A DNA stretch of 64,000 nt from positions 65,815,092 through 65,879,091 of the forward strand of contig NC_080180.1 in assembly GCF_950295315.1 (NCBI RefSeq). Reading direction: 5' to 3'. Of this stretch, positions 55,108 to 64,000 are shown in pieces; the stretch's first letter is position 1, and every line of letters starts with the position of its first letter. The DNA is from Erinaceus europaeus (Eukaryota; Chordata; Mammalia; Eulipotyphla; Erinaceidae). Under the pieces are notes generated by a model. It saw only the letters and a program-made list of their open reading frames with translations, ran no database searches and had not been told where the DNA came from. Position numbers and translations under genes: made by a program.

Positions 55108-55430
55108 CAGACAACCCCACCCATGTGTCCTGGAGCTCCACTTCCCCAGAGCCCTGCCCCACTAGGGAAAGAGAGAGACAGGCTGGGAGTCTGGATCCAC
55201 CTGTCAACGCCCATGTTCAGCGGGGAAGCAATTACAGAAGCCAGACCTTCCACCTTCTGCAACCCACAGTGACCCTGGGTCCATACTCCCAGAGAGATAG
55301 AGAATGGGAAAGCTATCAGGGGAGGGGAAGGGATACGGAGTTCTGGTGGTGGGAACTGTGTGGAATTGTACCCCTCTTATCCTATCATTTCGTCAGTGTT
55401 TCCTTTTATAAATAAATAACTAAAAATAAT
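55101..55430 (+). mobile_element. LINE 3' end, CCCCTCTTATCC family, fused to a SINE
   Basis: Begins at ccctggacagacaacccc, a segment that both elements contain, and continues through gccctgccccactaggg, ttcagcggggaagcaattac, gtggtgggaactgtgtggaa and cccctcttatcctatcattt to a tail. Closest by eye to the 14.33-kb copy. Confidence 0.7.
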
Positions 55431-55511
55431 AATAATAAAGAATATGTTAAATAAATAATAGAAATAAAGCCACAAAGGAAAAGTAAATAGAGCTAGAATG
55501 AAAGAAAGAAG

Positions 55512-55562
55512 TAGGAAGGAAGGAAGGAAGGAAGGAAGGAAGGAAGGAAGGAAGGAAGGAAG
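55512..55562. repeat. (GGAA)n microsatellite
   Basis: About 12 perfect GGAA units within a wider GAAA/GGAA-rich region (55496-55600). Confidence 0.95.
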
Positions 55563-55725
55563 AAGGAAAAAAGGAATGAAAAAAAAAGAAAGAAAAAGGA
55601 TACGTGTTCTCATTTGTGTCTTAGTGAATCTCATCCTGAGGCTAGGTGGTGGGTGGTAATGGAGCACACTGAAGAAAGTATTTGTTGGGAAACTTTCTAA
55701 TTTAACTAAAAAATGACTGAGTATA

Positions 55726-56006
55726 GGGAGTCGGGTGGTAGCACAGCAGGTTAAGCGCAGGTGGCGCAAAGCACAATGACCGGCGAGAGGATCCCGGTTC
55801 AAGCCCCCGGCTCCCCACCTGCAGGGGAGTCTTTTCACAAGCGGTGAAGCAGGTCTGCAGGTGTCTATCTTTCTCTCCCCCTCTCTATCTCTCCCTCCTC
55901 TCTCCATTTCTCTCTGTCCTATCCTACAACATCAATAACAACAACAATAACTACAACAATAAAACAACAAGGGCAAAAACAAAGGGAAAATGAATAAATA
56001 AATATA
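55726..56006 (+). mobile_element. ERI-type SINE, subtype A, youngest-looking copy
   Basis: gggagtcgggtggtagcaca head, box B ggttcaagccc, complete body and tail. Flanked by a perfect 18-bp target duplication aaaaaatgactgagtata (55708-55725 and 56007-56024). Confidence 0.96.
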
Positions 56007-56348
56007 AAAAAATGACTGAGTATAATAAATATGAAACTTTAGAATTCTGCTGTGTGTACATAAGTTAAATATTAAGATTTTCCCAAAGTTGGAAAAAAAA
56101 ACAACACAAAAAACAGTATTCTCCAATAGCTTCAAAATACTAAGTTTTGGTTTAGTCTTTGTTCTATTCCCACTTCATGTAAGCAGTATCCATTATCAGG
56201 CTTAATAGGAAAGGAAATGAAAACCCAAAGGTCTCTTTGATTTTGCTGACAGCTCATTTAACGTCTCTCTCCAGCAAATTGACTTTCCTTGAGAAATGCC
56301 TTTGAAATATATGCATAAAGCTCACTGCTTTGCTACTCATCAAAAATA

Positions 56349-56428
56349 CGGGAACTGTGCGGAGTTGTGCCCCTCTTATCCTATGGTTTTATCAATGTTT
56401 CCTTTTTATAAATAAAATCTAAAAAAAA
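56349..56428 (+). mobile_element. Short LINE 3' end, CCCCTCTTATCC family
   Basis: Only the last 80 bp: gggaactgtgcggagttgtg, cccctcttatcctatggttt, ttataaataaaatc. Confidence 0.7.
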
Positions 56429-56492
56429 GGAAAAACTATGAAGATCATTTTTGGCTTTTGCTTTTAAGATTACAAAAGAGAAACATACTCAC

Positions 56493-56695
56493 TTATTGGC
56501 GTATTGCACCAAAGTAAAAGACTCTGGGGTGGTGGTGGGGGGCAGGGGAGAATACAGGTCCAAAAGGATGACAGAGGACCTAGTGGGGGTTGTATTGTTA
56601 TATGGAAAACTGAGCAATGTTATGCATGTGAAAACTATTGTAGTAACTGTCAAATGTAAAACATTAATTTCCCAATAAAGAAATTTAAAAAGATA
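56493..56695 (+). mobile_element. LINE-1 3' UTR end
   Basis: tattgcaccaaagtaaaaga, ctctggggtggtggtggggg, gtccaaaaggatgac, gaggacctagtgggggt, ggaaaactgagcaatgttat, ending cccaataaagaaatttaaaaa. Sister of the minus-strand copy at 35.66 kb. Confidence 0.75.
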
Positions 56696-57167
56696 TAGTC
56701 TTGAATTGTTTAATAAATACTTTATAGGCCAACAAAACAGTGTTCTTAAATAGTGTTCCATCATCCATGCTTGGGTGTCCTTCTCTCTGTTTGTGTCTAT
56801 TTTTGACTTTCAATGAGGAAAAGTTGACCTGGAGTAGTGAAAATCTAGTGATAACAACAACACTTTCTTTTTACTAATTCCCACCAAGGTAAGTCTGTGT
56901 AGACTACTAGCTTTCTTTTTTCTGCTAGAGAGTTTAAACAGTCTCCATAATAAGTGAATTCATCAGATTACAAAATGCACAATGAAACAAAAATCATGAT
57001 TTTATGTTAATATGTATGCACTTCAAACAAGGTTTACTAACAGAGCATTCCAAATGATTTTTGAGAGGATTTTCATGCAAGGGATTGGGTGCAAAGTATT
57101 CAAAGCAGCAGGACTTGTAGAATAATCAATACCCCGTAGTAGTAGATACTTAAAAATATATGTTTTA
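56696..57167. other. Unrecognised AT-rich DNA
   Basis: No gene or recognised repeat. Confidence 0.45.
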
Positions 57168-57376
57168 GGCGCAAGTGGTGGCACAACTGATTGAGGGCAC
57201 ATGTTACAATGTGCAAGGACATGGGTTCAAGCCTCAGTCCCCACCTGCAGGGGAAAGGTTTCACGAGTAGTGAAGCAGGGCTGCAGGTGTCTCTCTGTCT
57301 CTACGGCTCCATCAGCTTCTTCCTTTCCTCATTTCTGGCTGTCTCTATCCAACAAATATAGAAATATAACACTAAA
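57168..57376 (+). mobile_element. tRNA-derived SINE, subtype B
   Basis: gcgcaagtggtggcacaact head, tgggttcaagcctcagtccc (box B), cacctgcaggggaaaggttt body, CT-rich stretch, tail ending aacactaaaa. Confidence 0.92.
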
Positions 57377-58465
57377 AAATTGAAAGACACTAAATATACA
57401 TATTTCATAGTTTGAAGATAGTGATGTCAAGTAATATGAATGCTAAGCATGTATATAAAGTGATTTGAGTTGCATATGAGTTGGGGAACTAAAGGAAATT
57501 AGCTCAGAGGCACCAGTAGAAGAATTACTTAGTTGGGACAATTTTATATATTTTTAAAACTTTTTGTCTGATTTTATTTCTGATCAATGATTTTACAAGA
57601 ATGATGGCCTGATAACTATCAGAGTTGGAGTGGAAAGAATGATGGAGAAGACCTGACATTTTGTGGTCATGTTGACAGTCACATGGCCAGCCAGTGTGGA
57701 CATACACTGCAGTTATTCTGCATGATTTCATGGAATAAAACTTTGCTTAATTTTATTAGTTTCGGTAAAACAAAAGAGCTCCCCAAGCATATCAGTTGTG
57801 AGACAAGCTTATTGATTTTGGTTCCACTAGGTTCACTAAGTTTACCTCTCCCGTTTTTAGGGGTCAGAGGCGAGCTCACACATACATGCATTAGCAGACC
57901 AGCTGAAGAATACCACACAAGATGACCCCACAGTCCAATTCCCGGAGAACAAGAAGCAGAGGTAGCAATATGCAGCCAGTCAGGTGGAGAAGGCAATCTG
58001 GGCTAGAATGAAGCGCAGTCTTAAAAAGAGACTCAGCTGATTGCACTATCCAAAAGGCTGGCCAGAATGCTTGCGGCTGTATCAAGCACCAAGAATATTG
58101 GGTTTAGAAGGAGAATAAAGGTAAAGTCTGGACCCACTAAACCAGATGAAAACTCCCATCAAGCTGTCCAGCCCAGTGCACACACCACAATTGCTAAGGG
58201 GGTTGACCCAGGCAACAAAGGGAGAAAAGGTTCAGGACTGGACTAAAAATAATAGAAAGTGTCGCTTTGCTGCACAGTCCAGTGGGGAGATGCTTGGAAT
58301 TAGGATGGTCCTTCAAAGCCAAACCAGCCTTGCACACACAGTAACCTGACAGTATACGGAGTGAACATCCTTTGTAAATAACTTTATCCTCCTTTCAAAA
58401 TCTAGCCTACTGCTTCTTTCACTAGCAAAAGGTCAATAATCTCACTTTCTTTCTTTTTAATCTCT
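57377..58465. other. Unrecognised non-coding DNA
   Basis: About 1.1 kb. The part at 57850-58340 is less AT-rich and has 60-105 codon frames on both strands (57679-57996 minus is the longest) without family motifs. Could be a decayed pseudogene or old repeat. Confidence 0.35.
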
Positions 58466-58751
58466 TTTTTTTTTTTTCTGTTGCCACCAGGGTTATCACT
58501 GGGGCTCAGTGCAGGCAAGATGAATCCACTACTCTAGGTGGGTGTTTTTCTTTTTTTTTTCTCTTTATTCTTTTTTATTTAATAGGAAAGATAAAGGAAT
58601 GAGAAAGGAGGGAGAAAGAGAGATACCTACTACATTTCCTTTACCACCTGTGAAGCTTTCTTCTTGCAGGTGGGGAGTGGGAGATTGAACCTAGGCCCTG
58701 TGCATGGTGATTGTTGTGTGTTAAGCACAGGGTGTACCACTGCCCAGTCTC
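58466..58751 (-). mobile_element. Long-form SINE, diverged
   Basis: 3' module complement gccaccagggttatcactgg ...gaatccactactct on the left, then aataggaaagataaaggaat, ttcttgcaggtggggagtgg, gattgaacctaggccctgtg (box B) and ggtgtaccactgcccagtct. Confidence 0.85.
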
Positions 58752-58982
58752 CTAGTACCATTATTTGTGAGAAATCCCTTAGGTATTTTTATTTTCATAA
58801 TTTTTTGTTATTCTACACATTTGTTGTTATATATTTCCCCATTACCAAGGCTTGGTTCCTACATGAGTCCTTTGCTTGCTTCAAAAAGGTGACTTTATTA
58901 GACTGGAGGTAAGAAACAGAGAAGATAAAAATGAAGAGAGTGAGACAAAGAAGTGAAATACTGCTCCACTGTTTTTCTTTAT

Positions 58983-59190
58983 AATTTTTTTATTATGTTT
59001 ATTATTGGATAGAGACAGCCAGAACTTGAGAAGGAAGGGGAGATAGAGAGGGTGAGAGACAGAGAGACACCTGCAGCCCTGCTTCACCACGCATGAAGAT
59101 TTCCCCCTGCAGGTGGGGACCAGGGACTAGAACCTGGGTCCTTGCACACTGTAACATGTGCGCTCAACCAGGTGCACCACCACCCAGCCT
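58983..59190 (-). mobile_element. tRNA-derived SINE, subtype B
   Basis: ttattattggatagagacag, gagagacacctgcagccctg, ccccctgcaggtggggacca, agaacctgggtccttgcaca, aaccaggtgcaccaccaccc. Well preserved. Confidence 0.93.
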
Positions 59191-59276
59191 CCTGCTCCAC
59201 TGTTTGTGATGGTTCCATTGCAGACATTCCAATGTGATGGCAAGGACCTCAACATATTTCTTTCTAAGTGAAACAG

Positions 59277-59312
59277 AAAACAAGAGAGAGACAAAGAGAG
59301 GGGGGAGGAAGG

Positions 59313-59370
<58 letters not shown>

Positions 59371-59485
59371 GGGAGAGAGGATTATCATAACTCTATTCTG
59401 GCACATAAAAGTGCCATGGACTGAACCTGGGTCTCCGGAGCCTTGGCCATACTTGTCCTATGCTCTGATGCTGAGCTGTCTCCAA
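59277..59485 (-). mobile_element. SINE subtype C with (GA)n expansion
   Basis: A (GA)n array at about 59326-59368, then tggactgaacctgggtctcc, ggagccttggcc and tatgctctgatgctgagctg. The GA array stands where other copies have a short CT/GA stretch. Confidence 0.6.
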
Positions 59486-59632
59486 AGATCCTCTTTCAAA
59501 AATTTAAGCATTTAGTTGTGTCCTTTCTAGAGAAAGGGTGTCTCCTTCATGCAAACTATGGTCCTTGGGATTATATGAAGATGAGTGAGTAAACCATAGA
59601 GCGTGAAAGGTGGAAGCTAGTTGATAAAATGT

Positions 59633-59770
59633 TCAGGAGTCAGGAGGCACCTGCTTTGTCAAGCAAGAGATGCAGGTTTGGGCTCCCAGCCTCCACCATG
59701 TTGGAGGAAGCTTCAGTACTGTGGTATCACCCCTTCTCCTCTTGTCTCTGCTTTTCTATCTAAAAAAAAG
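59633..59770 (+). mobile_element. Degenerate SINE remnant
   Basis: caggagtcaggaggcacctg, tgcaggtttgggctcccagc, aggaagcttcagtactgtgg, CT-rich stretch and poly(A). Old copy. Confidence 0.5.
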
Positions 59771-59814
59771 TCACTCTGAAGTGGTGGAGCCCTGACAATG
59801 ACAAATACAGATAG

Positions 59815-59910
59815 GTTGATGATAGATAGATATACGTAGGTGATGATAGATGACAGATAGATGATAGATAGATAGATAGATGATAGATAGATAGATAACA
59901 GATAGACAGT
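59815..59910. repeat. (GATA)n microsatellite, interrupted
   Basis: GATA units with GATGATAGATGACAGATA interruptions over about 95 bp. Confidence 0.95.
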
Positions 59911-60653
59911 AGGATTCACTTGCCTTTAAGTATCATTGGAGACTCCAGGAGATACTCAAATGGGTGAGTTAGCATATGTATGATTCATCGTTATATATCT
60001 GTAGTGCAATATACAGATGAATTCAATGAATGCAACTTAGTTATACTATCCAAAAATAAGCCAGTAATATTAGAATACTATTGTACTCGCATGTCTATCA
60101 CAATGAAACACACACAGATACAACTATCAAAATTTGGCAGTACAGAATAGTATTTATGCTTTGGAAAAGTCCAGTATTGGAGTAAGTAACTAAGAACACA
60201 TTTTCTCAAACTTCCTAGTTAAACACATCCATCTCACACCAAGTCAGCTTACATGAATTGAAAAGTATTTCATTCAGATTCTAATATTTTGATTAAATTT
60301 TTTCCCTGTTTACTTTTTAAAAGCTTAATTTTTAAATTATTTTTGTTCTTAATTTTGTCTGTTTATTGGATAGAGACAAAGAGAAATTGAGAGGTAAGGG
60401 GGAGATAGAGAGGTAAAGAAAAAGAAAGATACATCTAAGCCATTACACACTGTTGATTTGAATTTTTAGTTTTTCATGTATAGTATAACACTCAAAATAT
60501 GATTTCTACATGTGATTATGAATGGCAGGCCGAATATATGCATATGGAATCTCAGGATGTATGTTCTGGACCCGTTGGACTTCCTGTGTGTGTCAATGTA
60601 TTGTTTTGGGAATACACTAAGCTAAGAAAGCAGTGTCTAAGATTTTGCTTTTG
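59911..60653. other. Unrecognised AT-rich DNA with one SINE scrap
   Basis: A truncated minus-strand B-type SINE tail/body at about 60345-60440 (tttattggatagagacaaag, aattgagaggtaagggggag). Otherwise nothing recognised. Confidence 0.5.
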
Positions 60654-60801
60654 ATTTTCTGGACAATAATCATCTGGATTCCTGAAAATGTTCTGAATAA
60701 GAAATGAAGAGAGAGTGTTCAGATTAGCATTTTCTGGACAATAATCATCTGGATTCCTGAAAATGTTCTGAATAAGAAATGAAGAGAGAGTGTTCAGATT
60801 A
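60654..60801. repeat. Perfect 75-bp tandem duplication
   Basis: The segment 60654-60726 recurs without a mismatch at 60729-60801 (both begin attttctggacaataatcat and end gtgttcagatta), separated by gc. Non-repetitive sequence duplicated recently, or an assembly artefact. Confidence 0.97.
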
Positions 60802-61189
60802 CGGAATCCATTCTCTTCACTTTACTTCAGTTCTCAAATCTTACTAAGTCACTCCTCCCCTCAAGTGTTGCCTAGTCCCTCAGGGCAAACGCTGTCCATT
60901 TATGCTGTGGAGAATAACCTTTAGCTATTCTCTCTCCTGATTCAGAAGAGCACCTTCCTTGTGATCTAGATCAACAGAGGCTTCCTAGGTAAATCACCAT
61001 TTTGTACACTATTCAATCCTCCATGTTTTACCTTGAAACTTACTCTTTCCAGTGGGCTGGGGCCTGGAATTCCAGAAAGCATAAGAATTCTGTCAATTGA
61101 GTTGTTTTGCTTTCAAATTTCTCCATAGATGTACTATATCCAACTCACTTTCATAAATTCTTTTCATTTAAAAAGTATTCCATTTTATG
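60802..61189. other. Unrecognised non-coding DNA
   Basis: No gene or recognised repeat. Confidence 0.45.
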
Positions 61190-61345
61190 CACCCCATAAT
61201 GATCCTGGATTCATACTCCCAGAGGGATAAAGAATAGGAAAGCTTTCAAGGGAGCGGGTGGATACGGAGTTCTGGTGGTGGGCATTGTGTGGAGTTGTAT
61301 CCCTCTTACCCTATGGTTTTGTCAATATTTACATTTTATAAATTA
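61190..61345 (+). mobile_element. Short LINE 3' end, CCCCTCTTATCC family
   Basis: accccataatgatcctggat, ctcccagagggataaagaat, ctggtggtgggcattgtgtg, tccctcttaccctatggttt, ending ttataaattaaaaaaaattg. Confidence 0.7.
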
Positions 61346-61599
61346 AAAAAAATTGAAAAGTATTATACTTTTCATATTTAGTCATTTTGAAATTAGATGA
61401 ATTATTTAACCTACTGTTTTCCTTGGCACCAAAGACAATATTTTAAATGTGCAAATAGGTCCTATATTATTTGTCCAGACAGTTTTATTTTATCTTTCAT
61501 TTTTATTATTATTCAAAAGGACTAAGAATCTTTCTTTTTTAATTTTTAACAGTGTCAGGGACTTGTACATGAAACAGCCCCACTGTGCTCAGCTTGATT

Positions 61600-61792
61600 G
61601 TTTTCATTCTTTTTTGACTTTAGATAGACAAAGGACAGACTGGGAAGAGACAGTAAGACAGAGAGAAAGAGAGAGGTTGCTCAGCTCTGCTCCACCACCC
61701 ACCCAGCTTCCCTGGTTCTCTGGTGCTGTTCCACGGCCCAGAGACTCAAGCCCTGGATTTTGTGCGTAATAAGGTGTGTGTCTTCCAAGAGC
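61600..61792 (-). mobile_element. Diverged SINE remnant
   Basis: tagacaaaggacagactggg, GA-rich run, tctgctccaccacccaccca, actcaagccctggattttgt. Minus-strand SINE order, old. Confidence 0.5.
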
Positions 61793-62459
61793 AGCTCTCT
61801 CAGCCTATGACATTAATATACATTTCTGTTTTTTCTTATCTCTCTTTAGAATTAAGGTTCTAAAAAAGGATTAAGTTGCAGAAAGTTAATTATCTTGATT
61901 ATTTTAAAGATGTTTTTTATAAATATCCTGAAATTAACTTCCAAATAAGTTAGCCGATTAACATTTCCCCCACAAATGTGAAGTACAGTATTCATTAATT
62001 GTGTTCAACTATTCTCCCAATACACAATAGGATTGTCTTTTCTATGAAGACATACACAAATTAGTCTTAATTTAAAGGAAGGGAATGTGTCCTAAATGCC
62101 ATAAAATGATCCAAGATTCTTCTTGGAACACCGTGTGAGTCTGTGTTTTGCTGCATATTGATAGGTGGTTATAAAAACAAGTGTCCAAAGAGAATTTCCA
62201 CTGGCATTATATACCAGAAATTGTGATCAGCAGTGAACCCCACTAAATATAACATCAGGGAGTGATAAACACTTAGTAACATGTTGATAGTGCATTTTGG
62301 CAATAAAACCTGGTCTCTACTTTTTTCTAGAATTTAATTATATATCATAAATCCATAAAATATTGGTATGTTAAAATTGCCAAAAATCATTCCTTTATAT
62401 AGAACCCAATATAACAAATAAAATGTAGACTTAATCTTAGGTTCCATCAGAGTCAACCT
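61793..62459. other. Unrecognised AT-rich DNA
   Basis: No gene or recognised repeat. Confidence 0.45.
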
Positions 62460-62592
62460 TCTCTCTCTCTCTCCTGCTCTCTCTCTCTCTCTCTCTCCCC
62501 CCTAGAGCACTGCTCAACTCTGGCTTATTGCAGAGTTGAGCTTCAGGCAGGAGAGTCTTTTTGCATAACCATTAAGCTATCTCCCCCCACCT
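62460..62592 (-). mobile_element. SINE subtype C with (CT)n tail
   Basis: (CT)n at 62460-62498, then agagcactgctcaactctgg, gcttcaggcaggagagtctt, tttgcataaccattaagcta. Box B region deleted. Confidence 0.75.
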
Positions 62593-63209
62593 TCCAGCAG
62601 GAGTTACTTTTATAAGTATGAATACATATTTTTTCAGTAGGACAACTCTGAGGTCTATGTTGAATATTTCCTGTGAGTACAGAATGTAGTACTGCATTAT
62701 TTTCTTTCAGAGAGTGTGGCAGCCAGAATTACTGAGCTTGCAATATCTGTAATTGTTCAGGACTAGGAAGGTGCTAAAATAAGCTAACAGAACCAACCCA
62801 AAATCAACTACTTCCCTATTCTGAGATTAGGTGATGAGTGTCCTTAACCTTTTCTAGGACTAATCATGACAAGCTCCATAGCCCAGACATTGATCTGATT
62901 GTGCAACCAGGGCGCAGGATGTAGGGGTGTCTCTGCCACCCTGCTCAAGACAGTAGCAGCTATTCCTCTCAGAGGTACCTGTCCATTATCACAAACCCCC
63001 AGAGGCACAGAAACTCTCCCTTCTTTTCACTCAGTCCTGAAAGAAGACCAGCCCAATGCCCAAGCTCTCTAGCTCAGGGAGGCTGGACATGTGAACTCTT
63101 GAACTTGTCCAGCCCTGTTTGCCAACTAATCTCTCCTGTTACCTGAGTCAAACCTTCCTAAGTGTCACAAGTTTGAATTTATACCTAAATGTAGTCAACT
63201 TAATTGACT
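62593..63209. other. Unrecognised non-coding DNA
   Basis: No gene or recognised repeat. Confidence 0.45.
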
Positions 63210-63279
63210 TGCTTTTTTTTTAAAGATAGATGTAGAAAGGCGGGGAGAGAGAGAGAGAGAGAGAGAGATAGCAAAGCAC

Positions 63280-63440
63280 AGGGACCAGGCAGTGGTTCAG
63301 TCAGTAGAGCACATGTCACCCTGTGCAAGGAACCAGGTTTGAGCCCCTGGGCCCTGCCCGCAGAAAGCTGTGAAGCAGGGCTGCAGGTGTCTCCTCCCAA
63401 GCTCCCCTTCTCTCAATTTCCCTCGGTGCTATCAAATTTT
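63280..63440 (+). mobile_element. tRNA-derived SINE, subtype B variant
   Basis: gggaccaggcagtggttcag head, ggaaccaggtttgagcccct (box B), tgtgaagcagggctgcaggt body, CT-rich stretch. A (GA)n tract (63245-63268) lies just before it. Confidence 0.8.
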
Positions 63441-63604
63441 AAAATACTAATTAACAAATAGATATTATAAAAAGAAACAAAAATACAGAAGCTTCCTTCA
63501 GTGCAGTAGGGGCTGTCCTTAACATGGAAACACACATGGCAAAGCAGTGCACTACTCAAGTGAGCTGACTTTCTGGCCCTTCCTTACTTTATTAAAGGTT
63601 TATC

Positions 63605-63732
63605 GAGGCTGGGGAGACAGTATAATGGTTCTGCAAACAACTTTCATGTCTGAGCACCAAAGGTCCCAGGTTCCATCCCCAGCACCACCATCGGCCAAGG
63701 CTGAGCAGCACTCTGGTTAATAAGTAAATTGT
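63605..63732 (+). mobile_element. SINE subtype C
   Basis: gaggctggggagacagtata head (box A-like), aaggtcccaggttccatccc (box B), agcaccaccatcggccaagg, gctgagcagcactctggtta, short aataagtaaa tail. The clearest plus-strand example of this family here. Confidence 0.88.
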
Positions 63733-63787
63733 CACTCTTGCATGAGAGGGTTTGGTGAAGGCACCATTTCTGGGAGATGTGGCGTTA

Positions 63788-63875
63788 GGGATCACACATG
63801 AGCTTTCAGACATGGAAACCCTGCTCTCTGGGGGATCACACATGGGCTTTCAGACTTGGAAACCCTGTACTCTGG
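63788..63875. repeat. 44-bp tandem duplication
   Basis: gggatcacacatgagctttc begins at 63788 and recurs, with a few mismatches, 44 bp later. Both units end in tctctggg/actctggg. Confidence 0.93.
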
Positions 63876-64000
63876 GCGGGTGGTGGTGTACCTGTTATGA
63901 TGCAGAAGGACCCAGGCTCCAGCTTCCAATCTTCCCCTCCAGAGGGACAGCTTTGTGAATGCTGAAGCAGAACTGCAGGTATCTCTCCTCTTTCTCCCTC
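63876..64000 (+). mobile_element. tRNA-derived SINE, subtype B, cut by window end
   Basis: gggcgggtggtggtgtacct head, aaggacccaggctccagctt, cctccagagggacagctttg, gctgaagcagaactgcaggt and the start of the CT-rich run. The 3' part is outside the window. Confidence 0.88.

Noticed and set aside
57679..57996. 105-codon minus-strand frame as a gene
   Set aside because: No recognisable domain, and the frame extends into AT-rich DNA. Kept only as part of an unassigned region.

Overview
This is a stretch of mammalian chromosomal DNA that is intergenic or intronic in character: AT-rich, without a long conserved open reading frame, and crowded with dispersed retroposons. The most frequent element is a tRNA-derived SINE whose head contains pol III box A/B-like sequences (around gcgggttaagcgca and ggttcgagccc), a conserved body (cacctgcaggggagtcgc; gaagcaggtctgcaggtgtc) and an A-rich tail ending in AATAAATAAAT. 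I recognise it as the ERI-type SINE of hedgehogs, so the likely source is a hedgehog (Erinaceidae, probably Erinaceus). That attribution rests on memory of the family, not on a search. I found no protein-coding gene or RNA gene that I can support.

Layout. 1-865: the 3' end of an endogenous retrovirus (Env transmembrane tail, polypurine tract, LTR). 1-3.4 kb: a SINE cluster. 3.76-4.90 kb: copy 1 of an unusual non-LTR retrotransposon. 5-9.4 kb: mostly unrecognised sequence with one LTR (8.35 kb). 9.4-20 kb: SINEs, 5'-truncated LINE 3' ends, and a class I-like ERV 5' LTR followed by a primer-binding site (16.73-17.16 kb). 22.7-23.4 kb: a SINE abutting a roughly 460-bp purine-only GGAGA/GGGGA array. 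24-30 kb: older SINEs and unrecognised DNA. 30.83-31.41 kb: copy 2 of the unusual LINE. 37.33-38.72 kb: copy 3, inserted inside a SINE. 39.4-42.2 kb: LTRs, including a solo LTR with a 6-bp target duplication, and a LINE 3' end. 51.1-51.5 kb: a second copy of the 8.35-kb LTR family. 53.44-54.15 kb: copy 4 of the unusual LINE, inserted inside another SINE. 55-64 kb: more SINEs, LINE 3' ends and microsatellites.

The main find is the four-copy LINE. It encodes the C-terminal two thirds of a reverse transcriptase ([29 protein letters not shown]) followed by a C-terminal CPCG...HIVNDC zinc-knuckle-like segment, and it ends in a very short 3' UTR with a GAA-repeat tail instead of poly(A). This is not L1. 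The [14 protein letters not shown] wording is that of the Jockey/CR1/I group rather than BovB/RTE. The copies are about 93% identical where I counted, and two interrupt ERI SINEs, so they moved in the hedgehog lineage. That is far too recent for the ancient mammalian L2/CR1 relics, and it raises the possibility of horizontal acquisition.

No operon-like or functional cooperation between features is implied. The shared theme is reverse-transcription-mediated insertion: SINEs and truncated LINE ends with target-site duplications, nesting, and microsatellites seeded from element tails. Boundaries of old elements are approximate, usually within about 10-20 bases.
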